From Hexactinellida sp. DTS-2022 (Eukaryota; Porifera; Hexactinellida), in contig JAPNXP010000003.1 of the NCBI GenBank assembly GCA_028753945.1, positions 1,674,001-1,738,000 of the forward strand: a stretch of DNA of 64,000 bases, in the 5' to 3' direction. Shown piece by piece: positions 1 through 15,410 of this stretch. The position numbers were made by a program, and so were the translations under genes. How positions within the stretch are numbered: position 1 is the stretch's first letter; each line of letters begins with the position of its first letter. The notes below the pieces were generated by a model. It was not told where the DNA came from. It saw only the letters and a list, made by a program, of their open reading frames with translations, and ran no database searches.

Positions 1-3000
1 AATTGCATCCATTTTAGAGCCTAAAATAGAATTAACCATTATTTGTCTGCAATGAGTGTCAAATCGCCCAAATTGATAAAATAGTGGTTTAAGGACATTT
101 CCAGTTGTTTATTTTGATGATAAGAAGTATTTATCGTCAAAAGTGTCCTGACAGTGCCACTGAAATGACACTAACTCAATTAACATTCATTCAAGAGATT
201 AATATCGCGAAAACCTAATTTTTGTTGGCAATGACTGTCGAAAACTCCCAAATTGATAAAATAGTCGTTTAAGGACATTTCTTGTTGTTTCTTTTGATGA
301 TAAGAAGTATTTATCGTCAAAAGTGTCCTAACAGTGTTACTGAAACTCCACTAAGTCAATTAACATTCATTTCTGAGACTAATATCGAGAAAGACTGTTT
401 TTTGAAGCAATGAATGTCGAAAACTCCCAAATTGATAAATAGTCGTTTAATGAAATTTCAAGTTGTTTCTTTTGATGATAAGAAGTATTTATTGTCAAAA
501 GTGTCCTAACAGTGCAACTGAAACTCCATTAAATCAATTAACATTCATTTAAGTGCCAAATATCGAGAAAAACCAATTTTTGTGTGCATTGACTGTCAAA
601 AACTCCATAATTGATAAATTTGTGTTTTTAGGACGTTTCCAGGTGTTGCTTTTGATGATAAGAAGTATTTATCATCAAAGGTGTCCTAACAGTGCCACGG
701 AAACTCAACTAACTCAATTAACATTCATTTAAGAGCCAAATATCGAGAAATACCAATTTTTGTGTGCATTGACTGTCAAAAACTCCATAATTGATAAATT
801 TGAGTTTTAGGACAATTCCAGTTATTTCCTTTGATGATAAGAAGTATTTGTGTCAAAAGTTTACCAACAGTGACTCTGAATCTCCATTAATTCAATTTAC
901 ATTCATTTAAGAGACTAATAATCGAGAAAAACCAATTTTTGTGTGCAATGATTGTCAAAAACTCCAAAATTGATAAATTAGTGGTTTAAGGTAGTATCCA
1001 GTAGATTCCTTTCATGATTAGAAGTATTTATAATGAAAAGCGTCCTAAAAGTACCCTTAAAATCCAATTCCACCAATTGCATTCATTTTAGAGCCTAAAA
1101 AAGTTGACAATTTTTTGAGTTGCAATGACTGTCAAAACTCCAAATTGATAAAATAGTCGTTTAAGGACATTTCCTGTTGTTTCTTTTGATGATAAGAAGT
1201 ATTTATCGTCAAAAGTGTCCTAACAGTGCAACTGAAACTCCACATAGTCAATTAACAATCATTTCAGAGACAAATGTCGAGAAAAACTATTTTTTGAAGC
1301 AATGACTTTCGAAAACTGCCAAATTGATAAATACATGGTTTAAGGACCTTTCCAGGTGTTGCTTTTGATGATAAGAGTATTTATCATCAAAGGTGTTCTA
1401 ACAGTGCCACTGAAACTCCACTAACTCAATTAACATTCATTTAAGAGCCAAAAATCGAGAAATACCAATTTTTGTGTGCATTGACTGTCAAAAACTCCAT
1501 AATTGACAAATTTGTGTTTTTAGGACAATTCCAGTTGTTTATTTTGATGCATAAGAAGTATTTATCATCAAAGGTTTACCAACAGTGACTCTGAATCTCC
1601 ATTAATTCAATATAAATTCATTTAAGAGACTAATAATCGAGAAAAACCAATTTTTGTGTGCAATGATTGTCAAAAACTCCAAAATTGATAAATTAGTGGT
1701 TTAATGTAGTGTACAGTAGTTTCCTTTGATGATTAGAAGTATTTATAATGAAAAGCGACCTAAAAGTACCCTTAAAATCCAATTCCACCAATTGCATTCA
1801 TTTTACAGCCTAAAAAAGATGACAATTTTTTGAGTGCAATGACTGTCAAAACTCCCAAATTGATAAAATAGTCGTTTAAGGACATTTCCTGTTGTTTTTC
1901 TTGATGATAAGAAGTATTTATCGTCAAAAGTGTCCTAACAGTGCAACTGAAACTCCACTAAGTCAATTAACATTCATTTCTGAGACAAATGTCGAGAAAA
2001 ACTATTTTTTGAAGCAATGACTGTCGAAAACTGTCAAATTGATAAATACATGGTTTAAGGACGTTTCCAGGTGTTTCTTTTTATGATAGGAAGTATTTAT
2101 CATCAAAGGTGTCCTAACAGTGCCACTGAAACTCCACTAACTCAATTAACATTCATTTAAGAGCCAAATATCGAGAAAAACCAATTTTTGTGTACATTGA
2201 CTGTCAAAAACTCCCAAATTGATAAAATAGTCGCTTAAGGACATTTCATGTTGTTTCTTTTGATGATAAGAAGTGTTTATCGTCAAAAGTGTCCTAACAG
2301 TGCAACTGAAACTCCACTAAGTCAATTAACATTCATTTCTGAGACTAATATAGAGAAAAACTATTTTTTGAAGCAATGACTGTAGAAAACTGTCAAATTG
2401 ATAAATACATGGTTCAAGGACGTTTCCAGTTCTTTATTTTGATGATAAGAAGTATTTATCATCAAAGGTGTCCTAACAGTGCCACTGAAACTCCACTAGG
2501 TCAATTACATTAATTTATGAGACTAATATCGAGAAAAACTAATTTTTGAAGCAATGACTGTCGAAAACTGTCAAATTGATAAATTCATGGTTTAAGGACG
2601 TTTCCAGTTGTTTCTTTTGATGATAAGAAGTATTTATCATCAAAGGTGTCATAACAGTGCCACTGAAACTCCACTAACTCAATTAACATTCATTTAAGAG
2701 CCAAATATCGAGAAAGACCAATTTTTGTGTGCATTGACTGTCAAAAACTCCATAATTGATAAATTTGTATTTTTAGGACTATTCCAGTTGTTTATTTTGA
2801 TGCTAAGTTGTATTTATCATCAAAGGCTTCCTAACGGTGCCACTGATACTCCATTCACTCAATTTAAATTCATTTAAGAGTTTATATTCGAGTAAACCAA
2901 TTTTTGTGTGCAATGCCTTTAAAAAGCCCAAATTGATAAATTTGTGTTTTTAGGACAATTCGAGTTGTTTATTTTGATGCATAAGAAGTATTTATCATCA

Positions 3001-6000
3001 AAGGTGTCCTAACGGTGCCACTGATCACCATACACTCAATTTAAATTCATTTAAGAGTTTAATATTCGATTAAACCATTTTTTGAGTGCAATGACTTTCA
3101 AAACTCCCAAATTGATAAAATAGTCGTTTAAGGACATTTCCTGTTGTTTCTTTTGATGATAAGAAGTATTTATCGTCAAAAGCGTCCTAACAGTGTTACT
3201 GAAACTCCACTAAGTCAATTAACATTCATTTCTTAGACTAATTTCGAGAAAGACTATTTTTTGAAGCAATGAATGTCGAAAACTCCCAAATTGATAAATA
3301 GTCGTTTAAGGAAATTTCATGTTGTTTCTTTTGATGATAAGAAGTATTTATCATGAAAGGTGTCCTAACAGTGCCACTGAAACTCCACTAAATCAATTAA
3401 CATTCATTTAAGAGACAAATATCGAGAAAAACCAATTTTTGTGTGCATTGCACGTCAAAAACTCCATAATTGATAAATTAGTGTTTTTAGGACAATTCGA
3501 GTTGTTTATTTTGATGCATAAGAAGTATTTATCATCAAAGGTTTACCAACAGTGACTCTGAATCTCCATTAATTCAATATAAATTCATTTAAGAGACTAA
3601 TAATCGAGAAAAACCAATTTTTGTGTGCAATGATTGTCAAAAACTCCAAAATTGATAAATTAGTGGTTTAATGTAGTGTACAGTAGTTTCCTTTGATGAT
3701 TAGAAGTATTTATAATGAAAAGCGACCTAAAAGTACCCTTAAAATCCAATTCCACCAATTGCATTCATTTTACAGCCTAAAAAAGATGACAATTCTTTGA
3801 GTGCAATGACTGTCAAAACTCCCAAATTGATAAAATTGTCGTTTAAGGACATTTCCTGTTGTTTTTCTTGATGATAAGAAGTATTTATCGTCAAAAGTGT
3901 CCTAACAGTGCAACTGAAACTCCACTAAGTCAATTAACATTCATTTCTGAGACAAATGTCGAGAAAAACTATTTTTTGAAGCAATGACTGTCGAAAACTG
4001 TCAAATTGATAAATACATGGTTTAAGGACGTTTCCAGGTGTTTCTTTTTATGATAGGAAGTTTTTATCATCAAAGGTGTCCTAACAGTGCCACTGAAACT
4101 CCACTAACTCAATTAACATTCATTTAAGAGCCAAATATCGAGAAAAACCAATTTTTGTGTACATTGACTGTCAAAAACTCCCAAATTGATAAAATAGTCG
4201 CTTAAGGACATTTCATGTTGTTTCTTATGATGATAAGAAGTGTTTATCGTCAAAAGTGTCCTAACAGTGCAACTGAAACTCCACTAAGTCAATTAACATT
4301 CATTTCTGAGACTTATATAGAGAAAAACTATTTTTTGAAGCAATGACTGTAGAAAACTGTCAAATTGATAAATACATGGTTCAAGGACGTTTCCAGTTCT
4401 TTATTTTGATGATAAGAAGTATTTATCATCAAAGGTGTCTTAACAGTGCCACTGAAACTCCACTAGGTCAATTACATTAATTTATGAGACTAATATCGAG
4501 AAAAACTAATTTTTGAAGCAATGACTGTCGAAAACTGTCAAATTGATAAATTCATGGTTTAAGGACGTTTCCAGTTGTTTCTTTTGATGATAAGAAGTAT
4601 TTATCATCAAAGGTGTCATAACAGTGCCACTGAAACTCCACTAACTCAATTAACATTCATTTAAGAGCCAAATATCGAGAAAGACCAATTTTTGTGTGCA
4701 TTGACTGTCAAAAACTCCATAATTGATAAATTTGTATTTTTAGGACAATTCCAGTTGTTTCTTTTGATGCTAAGTTGTATTTATCATCAAAGGCTTCCTA
4801 ACGGTGCCACTGATACTCCATTCACTCTATTTAAATTCATTATAACAGTTTCATATTCGAGTAAACCAATTTTTGTGTGCAATGACTTTCAAAAAGCCTA
4901 AATTGATAAATTAATGGTTTAAGGACGTTACCAGTTATTTCCTTTGATGATAAGAAGTATTTGTCGTCAAAAGTTTACCAACAGTGACTCTGAATCTCCA
5001 TTGATTCAATTTACATTCATTTAAGAGACTAATAATCGAGAAAAACCAATTTTTGTGTGCAATGATTGTCAAAAACTCCAAAATTGATAAATTAGTGGTT
5101 TAAGGAAGTATCCAGTAGTTTCCTTTCATGATTAGAAGTATTTATAATGAAAAGCGTCCTAAAATTACCCTTAAAATCCAATTCCTCCAATTGCATTCAT
5201 TTTAGAGCATAAAAAAGTTGACAATTCTTTGAGTGCAATGACTGTCAAAACTCCCAAATTGATAAAATAGTCGTTTAAGGACATTTCCTGTTGTTTCTTT
5301 TGATGATAAGAAGTATTTATCGTCAAAAGTGTACTAACAGTGCAACTGAAACTCCACATAGTCAATTAACATTCATTTCTGAGACAAATGTCGAGAAAAA
5401 CTATTTTTTTAGCAATGACTGTCGAAAACTGCCAAATTGATAAATAAATGGTTTAAGGACGTTTCCAGGTGTTGCTTTTGATGATAAGAAGTATTTATCA
5501 TCAAAGGTGTCCTAACAGTGCCACTGAAACTCCACTAATTCAATTAACATTCATTTAAGAGCCAAATATCGAGAAATACCAATTTTTGTGTGCATTGACT
5601 GTCAAAAACTCCATAATTGATAAATTTGTGTTTTTAGGACAATTCCAGGTGTTTATTTTGATGGTAAGAAGTATTTATCATCAAAGTTGTCCTAACGGTG
5701 CCACTGATACTCCATTCACTCAATTTAAATTCATTTAAGAGTTTATATTCGAGTAAACCAATTTTTGTGTGCAATGCCTTTAAAAAGCCCAAATTGATAA
5801 ATTTGTGTTTTTAGGACAATTCGAGTTGTTTATTTTGATGCATAAGAAGTATTTATCATCAAAGGTGTCCTAACGGTGCCACTGATCACCATTCACTCAA
5901 TTTAAATTCATTTAAGAGTTTAATATTCGAGTAAACCATTTTTTGTGTGCAATGACTTTCAAAACTCCCAAATTGATAAAATAGTCGTTTAAGGACATTT

Positions 6001-8920
6001 CCTGTTGTTTCTTTCGATGATAAGAAGTATTTATCGTCAAAAGCGTCCTAACAGTGTTACTGAAACTCCACTAAGTCAATTAACATTCATTTCTTAGACT
6101 AATTTCGAGAAAGACTATTTTTTGAAGCAATGAATGTCGAAAACTCCCAATTTGATAAATAGTCGTTTAAGGAAATTTCATGTTGTTTCTTTTGATGATA
6201 AGAAGTATTTATCATGAAAGGTGTCCTAACAGTGCCACTGAAACTCCACTAAATCAATTAACATTCATTTAAGAGACAAATATCGAGAAAAACCAATTTT
6301 TGTGTGCATTGCACGTCAAAAACTCCATAATTGATAAATTTGTGTTTTTAGGACAATTCGAGTTGTTTATTTTGATGCATAAGAAGTATTTATCATCAAA
6401 GGTTTACCAACAGCGACTCTGAATCTCCATTAATTCAATATACATTCATTTAAGAGACTAATAATCGAGAAAAACCAATTTTTGTGTGCAATGATTGTCA
6501 AAAACTCCAAAATTGATAAATTAGTGGTTTAAGGTAGTATCCAGTAGTTTCCTTTGATGATTAGAAGTATTTATAATGAAAAGCGACCTAAAAGTACCCT
6601 TAAAATCCAATTCCACCAATTGCATTCATTTTAGAGCCTAAAAAAGTTGACAATATTTTGAGTGCAATGACTGTAAAAAATCCCAAATTGATAAAATAGT
6701 CGTTTAAGGACATTTCCTGTAGTTTTTCTAGATGATAAGAAGTATTTATCGTCAAAAGTGTCCTAACAGTGCAACTGAAACTCCACTAAGTCAATTAACA
6801 TTCATTTCTGAGACAAATGTTGAGAAAAACTATTTTTTGAAGCAATGACTGTCGAAAACTGTCAAATTGATAAATACATGGTTTAAGGACGTTTCCAGGT
6901 GTTTCTTTTGATAGGAAGTTTTTATCATCAAAGGTGTCCTAACAGTGCCACTGAAACTCCACTAACTCAATTAACATTCATTTAAGAGCCAAATATCGAG
7001 AAAGACCAATTTTTGTGTGCATTGATTGTCAAAAACTCCATAATTGATAGATTTGTATTTTTGGACAATTCCAGTTGTTTCTTTTGATGCTAAGTTGTAT
7101 TTATCATCAAAGGCTTCCTAACGGTGCCACTGATATTCCATTCACTCAATTTAAATTCATTATAACAGTTTCATATTCGAGTAAACCAATTTTTGTGTGC
7201 AATGACTTTCAAAAAGCCTAAATTGATAAGTTAATGGTTTAAGGACGTTACCAGTTATTTCCTTTGATGATAAGAAGTATTTGTCGTCAAAAGTTTACCA
7301 ACAGTGACTCTGAATCTCCATTGATTCAATTTACATTCATTTAAGAGACTAATAATCGAGAAAAACCAATTTTTGTGTGCAATGATTGTCAAAAACTCCA
7401 AAATTGTTAAATTAATGGTTTAAGGAAGTATCCAGTAGTTTCCTTTCATGATTAGAAGTATTTATAATGAAAAGCGTCCTAAAAGTACCCTTAAAATCCA
7501 ATTCCACCAATTGCATTCATTTTAGAGCATAAAATAGTTGACCATTTTTTGAGTGCAATGACTGTCAAAACTCCCAAATTGATAAAATAGTGGTTTAAGG
7601 ACATTTCCTGTTGTTTCTTTTGATGATAAGAAGTATTTAACGTCAAAAGTGTCCTAACAGTGTTACTGAAACTCCACAAAGTCAATTAACATTCATTTCT
7701 GAGACTAATACATATAGAGAAAGACTATTTTTTGAAGCAATGAATGTCGAAAACTGCCAAATTTATAAATAGTCGCTTAAGGACATTTCATGTTGTTTCT
7801 TTTGATGATAAGAAGTGTTTATCGTCAAAAGTGTCCTAACAGTGCAACTGAAACTCCACTAAGTCAATTAACATTCATTTCTGAGACTAATATAGAGAAA
7901 AACTATTTTTTGAAGCAATGACTGTAGAAAACTGTCAAATTGATAAATACATGGTTCAAGGACGTTTCCAGTTCTTTATTTTGATGATAAGAAGTATTTA
8001 TCATCAAAGGTGTCCTAACAGTGACAGTGAAACTCCACTAACTCAATTAACATTCATTTAAGAGCTTAATATTGAGAAAAACCAATTTTTGTGTGCATTG
8101 ACTGTCAAAAACTCCATAATTGAAAAATTTGAGTTTTTAGGACAATTCCTGTTGTTTGTTCTGATGATAAGAAGTATTTATCTTAAATGTGTCCTACAGT
8201 ACCACTGGAACTCCACTGACTCAATTTACATTTTTTAACGGACTAAAATCTAGAAAAACTATTTTTAATGAAATGACTGTCCAAAACTCTCAAATTGATA
8301 AATTATTGGTTTATGGCCGTTTCCAGTTGTTTCTTTAGATGATAAGAAGTATTATCGTCAAAAGTGTCCTAACAGTGCAATTGAAACTCCACTAAGTCAA
8401 TTAACATTCATTTAAGATCCTAATATCGAGAAAAACCAATTTTTGTGTGCAATGACTGTCAAAAAGTCCCAAATACATAAATTAATGGTTTAAGGAAATT
8501 TCCAGTTATTTCTTTTGATGATAAGAGGTATTTGTCTTCAAAAGTGTTCTAACAGTGACTCTGACACTCCACTCACTCAATTTACATTCATTTAAGAGAC
8601 TAATATCCAGAAAAACCAATTTTTGTTTGCAATGACTGTCAAAAACTCCCAAATTGTAGAAATTAATGGTTAAGGAAGTTTCCAGTTATTTCCTTTGATG
8701 ATAAGAAGTATTATTCGTCAAAAGTGTACTAACAGTGACTCTGAAACTGCATTCACTCAATTTACATTCATTTAAGAGCATAATATTGCTAAAAACAATT
8801 TTTGTGTGCAATGACTGTCAAAAACTCCAAAATTGGTAAATTAGTGGTTTAAGGTAGTATCCAGTAGTTTCCTTTGATGATTAGAAGTATTTATAATCTA
8901 AGCGTCCTAACAGTACCCTT
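1..8920 (+). repeat. ~180-bp satellite array, forward orientation
   Basis: Tandem array of a monomer of about 178-181 bp. The landmark GATGATAAGAAGTATTT recurs at about 116, 296, 474, 654 and 833. Each monomer carries in order a GTGTGCAATGACTGTCAAAA-like block, AATTGATAAAT, TTTAAGGACGTTTCCAGTTG, the GATGATAAGAAG landmark, ATCGTCAAAAGTGTCC and CAATTAACATTCATTTAAGAG. Monomers differ by substitutions and small indels, but multi-monomer blocks recur nearly unchanged (offsets about 1967, 2320 and 2855 bp), so the array has higher-order structure. Short reading frames inside it are chance frames. The monomer is nucleosome-sized, as in many centromeric or pericentromeric satellites, but nothing here proves that role. 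Confidence 0.93.
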
Positions 8921-11900
8921 AAACTAATAATTTATCAATCTGGGAGTTTTTGACAGCCATTGCATAAAAAAATTATTTTTCTCGAATTTAGGCTCATAAA
9001 AGAATGTAATTCCGGATGCTGGCTTTTCTTGGGTACTGTTAGGATAATTTTGACGATAAATAATTCATATCATTGAAAGAAACAGCTGGAAACGTCCTGA
9101 AACCATTAATTTATGAATTTGGAATTTTTGACTGTCATTGCACAAAAATTTGTTTAATCGATTTTTGGTTCTTAAATATATGTAAATTGAAGGAGTTGAA
9201 TTTCAGGGGTCCTGTTGGGACAGTTTTGACGACAATAATTCTTATCATCAAAAGAAACAACTGGATACGCCCTTAAACCCTAAATTATCAATTTGGGAGT
9301 TTTTGACAGTCATTGCACAAATAATTGTTTTCCTCGATATTAGGCTCTTAAATGCATGTAAATTCCGGAAGTCGATTTCCATGGGTACATGTTAGGACAC
9401 TTTTGACAATAAATATTCTTTATTATTAATAGAAACAACTGGAAATCTCCTTAAACTAATAATTTATCAATTTGAAGTTTTTGACAGTCATTGCACTAAT
9501 AATGGTTTTCGTCGATATTAGGCTCTTAAATGAATGTAAATACCGGAAGTTGATTTTCATGGGTACTGTTAGGACACTTTTGACAATAAATAATCATTAT
9601 TATAAAAGAAACTACTGGGAAACGACCTTAAACTAATAATCTTTCAATTTGGGAGTTTTTGACAGTCATTGTACAAAAAAGTGTTTTTTCTCGATATTAG
9701 GCTCTTAAATGAATGTAAATTTACGAAGTGGAATTTCAGGGGTACTGTAAGGACACTTTTGACGATTAATACTTCTTTTTGTCAAGAGAAACGACTGGAA
9801 ACGCCATTAAATCGATAATTATCAATTTGTGAGTTTTGGACACTCATTGCACACAAAAATTGGTTTACTCTATATTAGGCTTTAAATTTATGTAAATTGA
9901 GGAAGTGGAATTTCAGGGTTCCTGTTGGGATACTTTTGACGATAAATAATGCATATTATTACAAGAATCTACTGGAAACGCCATTAAACCACTTATTTAT
10001 CAACATTAGAGGTTTTAACAATCATTGCATCAAAAAATGTTTATTCTCGAAATTAGGCTCATAAATGAATGGAAATTGAGGAAGTGGAATTTCACGGGTC
10101 CTGTTAGGACACTTTTGACGATAAACAATTCTTATCATCAAAAGAATTAACTAGAAACGCCCTTAAACTATTAATTTATGAATTTTGGAGTTTTTGACTG
10201 TCTTTGACAAATAATGGTTTTTCTAGATATTTGGCTCTTAAGTGAATGTAAATTGAGGAAGTGGAATTTCAGGGGTCCTGTTAGGATACTTTTGACGATA
10301 AATAAATCATATCATTAGAAGAATCTACTGGAAACGCCCTTAAACCCCTAATTTATCAACATTAGAGTTATTTAACAGTCATTACATCAAAAAATGGTTT
10401 TTCTCGATATTAGGCACTTAAATGAATATAATTTGAGCAAGTGGAATTTCAGGGATCCTGTTAGGATACTTTTGACGATAAATAATTCATATCATTAGAA
10501 GAATCTACTGGAAACGCCCTTAAACCCCTAATTTATCAATATTAGAGTTATTTAACAGTCATTACATCAAAAAATGGTTTTTCTCGATATTAGGCTCTTA
10601 AATGAATGTAAATTGAGGAAGTGGAATTTCAGGGGTACAGTAAAGACATCTTTGACGATAAATAATTCTTTTCATCAAGAGAACCAACTGGAAACGCTAT
10701 TAAATCGCCAATTATCAATTTGGGAGTTATGGAAACACATTGCACACAAAAATTGGTTTACTCGATATTAGGCTCCTAATTGAATGTAAATTGAGGAAGT
10801 GGAATTTCAGTGTCCTCTTAGGATACCTTTGACGATAAATAATTCATATCATCAAAAGAACAACTGGAAACTTCCTGAAACCAATAATTTATGAATTTGG
10901 AATTTTTGACAGTCATTGACAAATAATGGTTTTTCTCGATATTAGGCTCTTAAATGAATGTAAATTGAGGAAGTTGAATTTCAAGGGTCCTGTTAGGACA
11001 CTTTTGACGATAAATAATTCTTATCATCAAAAGTAACAAATGGAAACGCCATTAAATCGCTAATTATCAATTTGGGAGTTTTGTAAACTCATTGCACACA
11101 AAAATTGGTTTACACGATATTAGGCTCCTAATTGAATGTATTTTGAGGTAGTGGAATTTCACGGGTACTGTTAGGACACTTTTGACTATAAATATTAATT
11201 ATTTCAAAAGATCAACTGGATACGCCCCTAAACCCCTAATTTATCAATTTGGGATTTTTTGACAGTCTTTGCACACAAAAAGGTTTACTCGATTTGGGTT
11301 CTGAAATAAATGTAAATATAGGAAGTTAAATTTCAGGGTACTGTTGGGATACATTTGACGGTAAATATTTCATATCATCAAAACAAACAACTGGATACGC
11401 CCTTAAACCCATAATTTATCAATTTGGGACTTTTTGACATTCATTGCACACAAAAAATGGTTTACCCGATTTTAGGTTCTTTAATAGATGTAAATTGAGG
11501 GAGTGGAATTTCACGGGTACATGTTAGGACACATTTGGGGATAAATTATTGATATTTTCAAAACATACAACAGGAAAGGTCCTTAAACCCCTAATTTATC
11601 AATTTTGGAGTTTTTTAACAACGGTCATTGCATCAAAAAATGGTTTTTCTCGATTTAAGCTCTTAAATGAATGTAACTTTTGGGAGTGGAATTCACGTGC
11701 ACTGTTAGGACACTTTTGACTATAAATAATAATAATTATTAAAAGAAACATCTGAAACGTCCTTAAACTAATACTTTATCATTTTGGTAGTTTTCTACAG
11801 CCATTGCATAAAAAAATGGATTTTCTCAATATTAAGCTCTTAAATGAATGTAGCTTTTGGCAGTGGAATTTCACGTGTACTGTTAGGACACTTTTGACTA

Positions 11901-14900
11901 TAAATAATTATTATTATCAAAAGAAACATCTGAAACGTCCTTAAACTATTAATTTATCAATTTGTTAGTTTTTTACAGTCATTGCACAAAAAAATGGATT
12001 TTAACAATATTAGGCTCCTAAATGAATGTAAATTGACGGAGTGGAATTTCACGGATACATGTTAGGACTCTTTTGACAATAATGATTATTATTATCTAAA
12101 GAAACAACTGGAAACATCCTTAAAAATATAAATTTTCAATTTGGTAGTTTTTTACAGTCATTGCACAAAAAAATGATTTTTCTCGAAATTAGGCACTTAA
12201 ATGAATGTAAATTCAGGAAGTGAAATTTCAGGGGTACTATTAGGACACATTTGAGGATAAATTATTAATATTATCAAAGCATACAACTGGAAAGGTCCTT
12301 AAACCCCTTATTTATCAATTTTGGAGTTTTTAACAACAGTCATTGCAGAAAAAAATCGAATTTTCTCAATATTAGGCTCTTAAATGAATGTAAATTGAGG
12401 AATTTGAATTTCAGGGTACTGTTAGGACACTTTTGACGATAAATAATTCTTGTCATCAAAAGAAACAACTACACACGCACTTAAACCCCCAATTTATCAA
12501 TTTGGGATTTTTTGACAGTCTTTGCACACAAACAGGTTTTACTCTATTTGGGTTCTGAAATAAATGTAAATGGAGGAAGTTGAATTTCCGGGGTACTGTT
12601 AGGATACCTTTGATGGAAAATAATTCATATCATCAAAAGAAACAACTGGTAACGTCCTTAAACTAATAATTTATCAATTTGGGGCTTTTTGACATTCATT
12701 GCACACCAAAATGGTTTACTCGATTTAAGTTCTTAAATAAATGTGTATTTAGGGAGTGGAATTTAATTGTACTGTGATACACCTTTGACGATATATTATT
12801 AATATGATTAAGAGAAACCACTGGAAACGTCCTGAAATCGCCAATTATCAATTTTGGCGTTTTTGACAGTCATTGCATAAAAAAATGATTTTTCTCGATA
12901 TTAGGATCTTAAATGAATGTAATTGAGGAAGTGGAATTTCAGGGGTCCTGTTAGGACACTTTTGACGATAAATAATTAATATCATCAAGAGAAACAACTG
13001 TAAACGCATTAAATCCCTGATTTATCAATTTTTGAGTTTTTAACAGTCATTGCTTCATAAAATGGTTTTTCTCGAATTAGTCTATTAAATGAATGCAAAT
13101 TTAGGGAGTGGAAATTCCGGGTACTGTTAGAACCCTTTTGACGTCAAATAATCATTATTAACAAAAGAAACAACTGGTAAGGTCCTTAAACTAATAATCA
13201 ATCAATTTGGGACTTTTTGACACTCATTGATTCAAAAAATTGTTTTCCTCGAATTAGGCTCTTAAATGAATGTAAATAGAGGGATCGGAATTTACGGGTA
13301 CTGTTAGAACCTTTTGACGTTAAATAATCATTATTATCAAATGAAACAACGGGTAACGTCCTTAAACTAATAATTTATCAATTTTGGAGTTTTTGACAGT
13401 TATTGCACACAAAAATTGTTTACTCGATTCTTGGTTATTAAATATATGTAAATTGAGGAAGTTGAATTTCAAGGGTCCTGTTAGGAAACCATTGACGGAA
13501 ATGATTCATATCATCAAAAGAAACAACTGATAACGTCCTTAAACTAATAATTTATAAATTTGGGACCTTTTGACAGTCATTGCACACAAAAATGATTTTT
13601 CTGGATATTTTGCTCATAAATTAATGTAATTGAGGAAGTGGAATTTCAAGGGTACAGTTAGGATACTTTTGACGATAAATACTTCATAACATTAAAAGAA
13701 AAAACTGGAAACGCCCTTAAACCACTAATTCATTAATCCGGGAGTTTCTGACTCTCATTGCACACAAAAATGGTTTTACTCGATTTTGGGTTCTTAAATA
13801 TTTGTAAATTGAGGAAGTTGAATTTCAGGGGTACTGTTAGAACCCTTTTGAAGATAAATAATAATTATTATCAAAAGAAACAACAAGAAACGTCCTTAAT
13901 CCACTTATTTATCAATTTGGGAGTTTTTGAGAGTCTTTGAACACAAAAAATAGTTTTTCTCGAATTGGGCTCTTAAATGAAAGTAAATTGAGTGAGTGGA
14001 ATTTTAGGGTACTGTTAGGACACTTTTGACTATAAATAATTCTTATCATCAAATTAAACAACTGGAAACGTCCTGAAACTACTAATTTATCAATTTGGAA
14101 TTTTTGACAGTCATTGGACACCAAAAATGTTTACTCGATTTAGCTTCATAAATAAATGTAAATTGAGGAAATGGAATTTACGGGGTCCTGTTATGACACT
14201 TTTGAAGATAAATAATTCTTATTATCAAAAGAAACAACTGGAAACGTCCTTAAACTAATAATTTATCAATTGGGAGTTTTTGTCAGTCATTGCAAAAAAA
14301 TTGGTTTTTCTAGATATTAGGCACTTAAATGAATGTAGATTGAGGATGTGAAATTTCAGGGGTACTTTAAGGAACCTTTGAGGATAAATTATTAATATCA
14401 TCAAGAGAAACAACTGGAAACGCATTAAATCCCTAATTATCAATTTTGAGTTTTCTAACAGTCATTGTTTCAAAAATTGTTTATCACGAATTAGGCTCTT
14501 AAATGATTGTAAATTGAAGAAGTGGAATTTCAGGGGTACTTTTAGGATACTTTTGACTGAAAATAATTCATATAATTAAAAGAAGCAACTGGAAACGTCC
14601 TGAAACCACTCATTTATCAATTTTTGAACTTTTGTCAGTCATTGCACAAATAATGGTTTTTTCACGATATATGCTCTTAAATATATGTAAATTGAGGGAG
14701 TGTAGTTTTCCGTTACTGTAAGAACCCTTTTGACGATAAATAATTATTATCTACAAAACAAACATATGGATACGCCCTTATGCCCCTAATTTATCAATTA
14801 GCGAGTTTCTGACATTCATTGCACAAATAAATGGTTTTTCTCGATATTAGGGTCTTAAATGAATGTGAATTGAGGAATGGGAATTTCAGGGTACTTTTAG

Positions 14901-15410
14901 GACACTTTTGACGATAAATAATTCTTATCATCAAAAGAAACAACTCGATACGCACTTAAACCCCTAATTTATCAATTTTGGAATTTTTAACAGTCATTGC
15001 TCACCAAAAAAGGTTTACTCGATTTAGGTTCTTAATTAAATGTAAATTGGGGAAATGGAATTTCAGGGGTCCTGTTAGGACACTTTTGAAAATAAATAAT
15101 CATTATTATCAAAAGAAACAACAGGAAACGTCCTTAATCCACTAATTTATCAATTTTGGAGTTTTTCACATTCATTGCACACAAAAATGCTTTTCCTCGA
15201 TTTTGTGTTCTTAAATAAATGTAAATTGAAGGAGTGGAATTTAATGGGTACTGTGAGTACACCTTTGACGATAAATACTTATTATCATCATGACAAACAA
15301 CTGGATACTAGAGGTGAGCGTCGTGTTGAAATTTGTCTTTTACACTAACACGAACACGAAACATATGACACGAACACGACACGATTACGAAATTCGCCAC
15401 ACAAACAGAA

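Noticed and set aside
4692..14443. Many 60-75-codon frames within the satellite arrays
   Set aside because: They recur with the monomer, change with single indels and have no conserved product; chance frames in tandem repeats.
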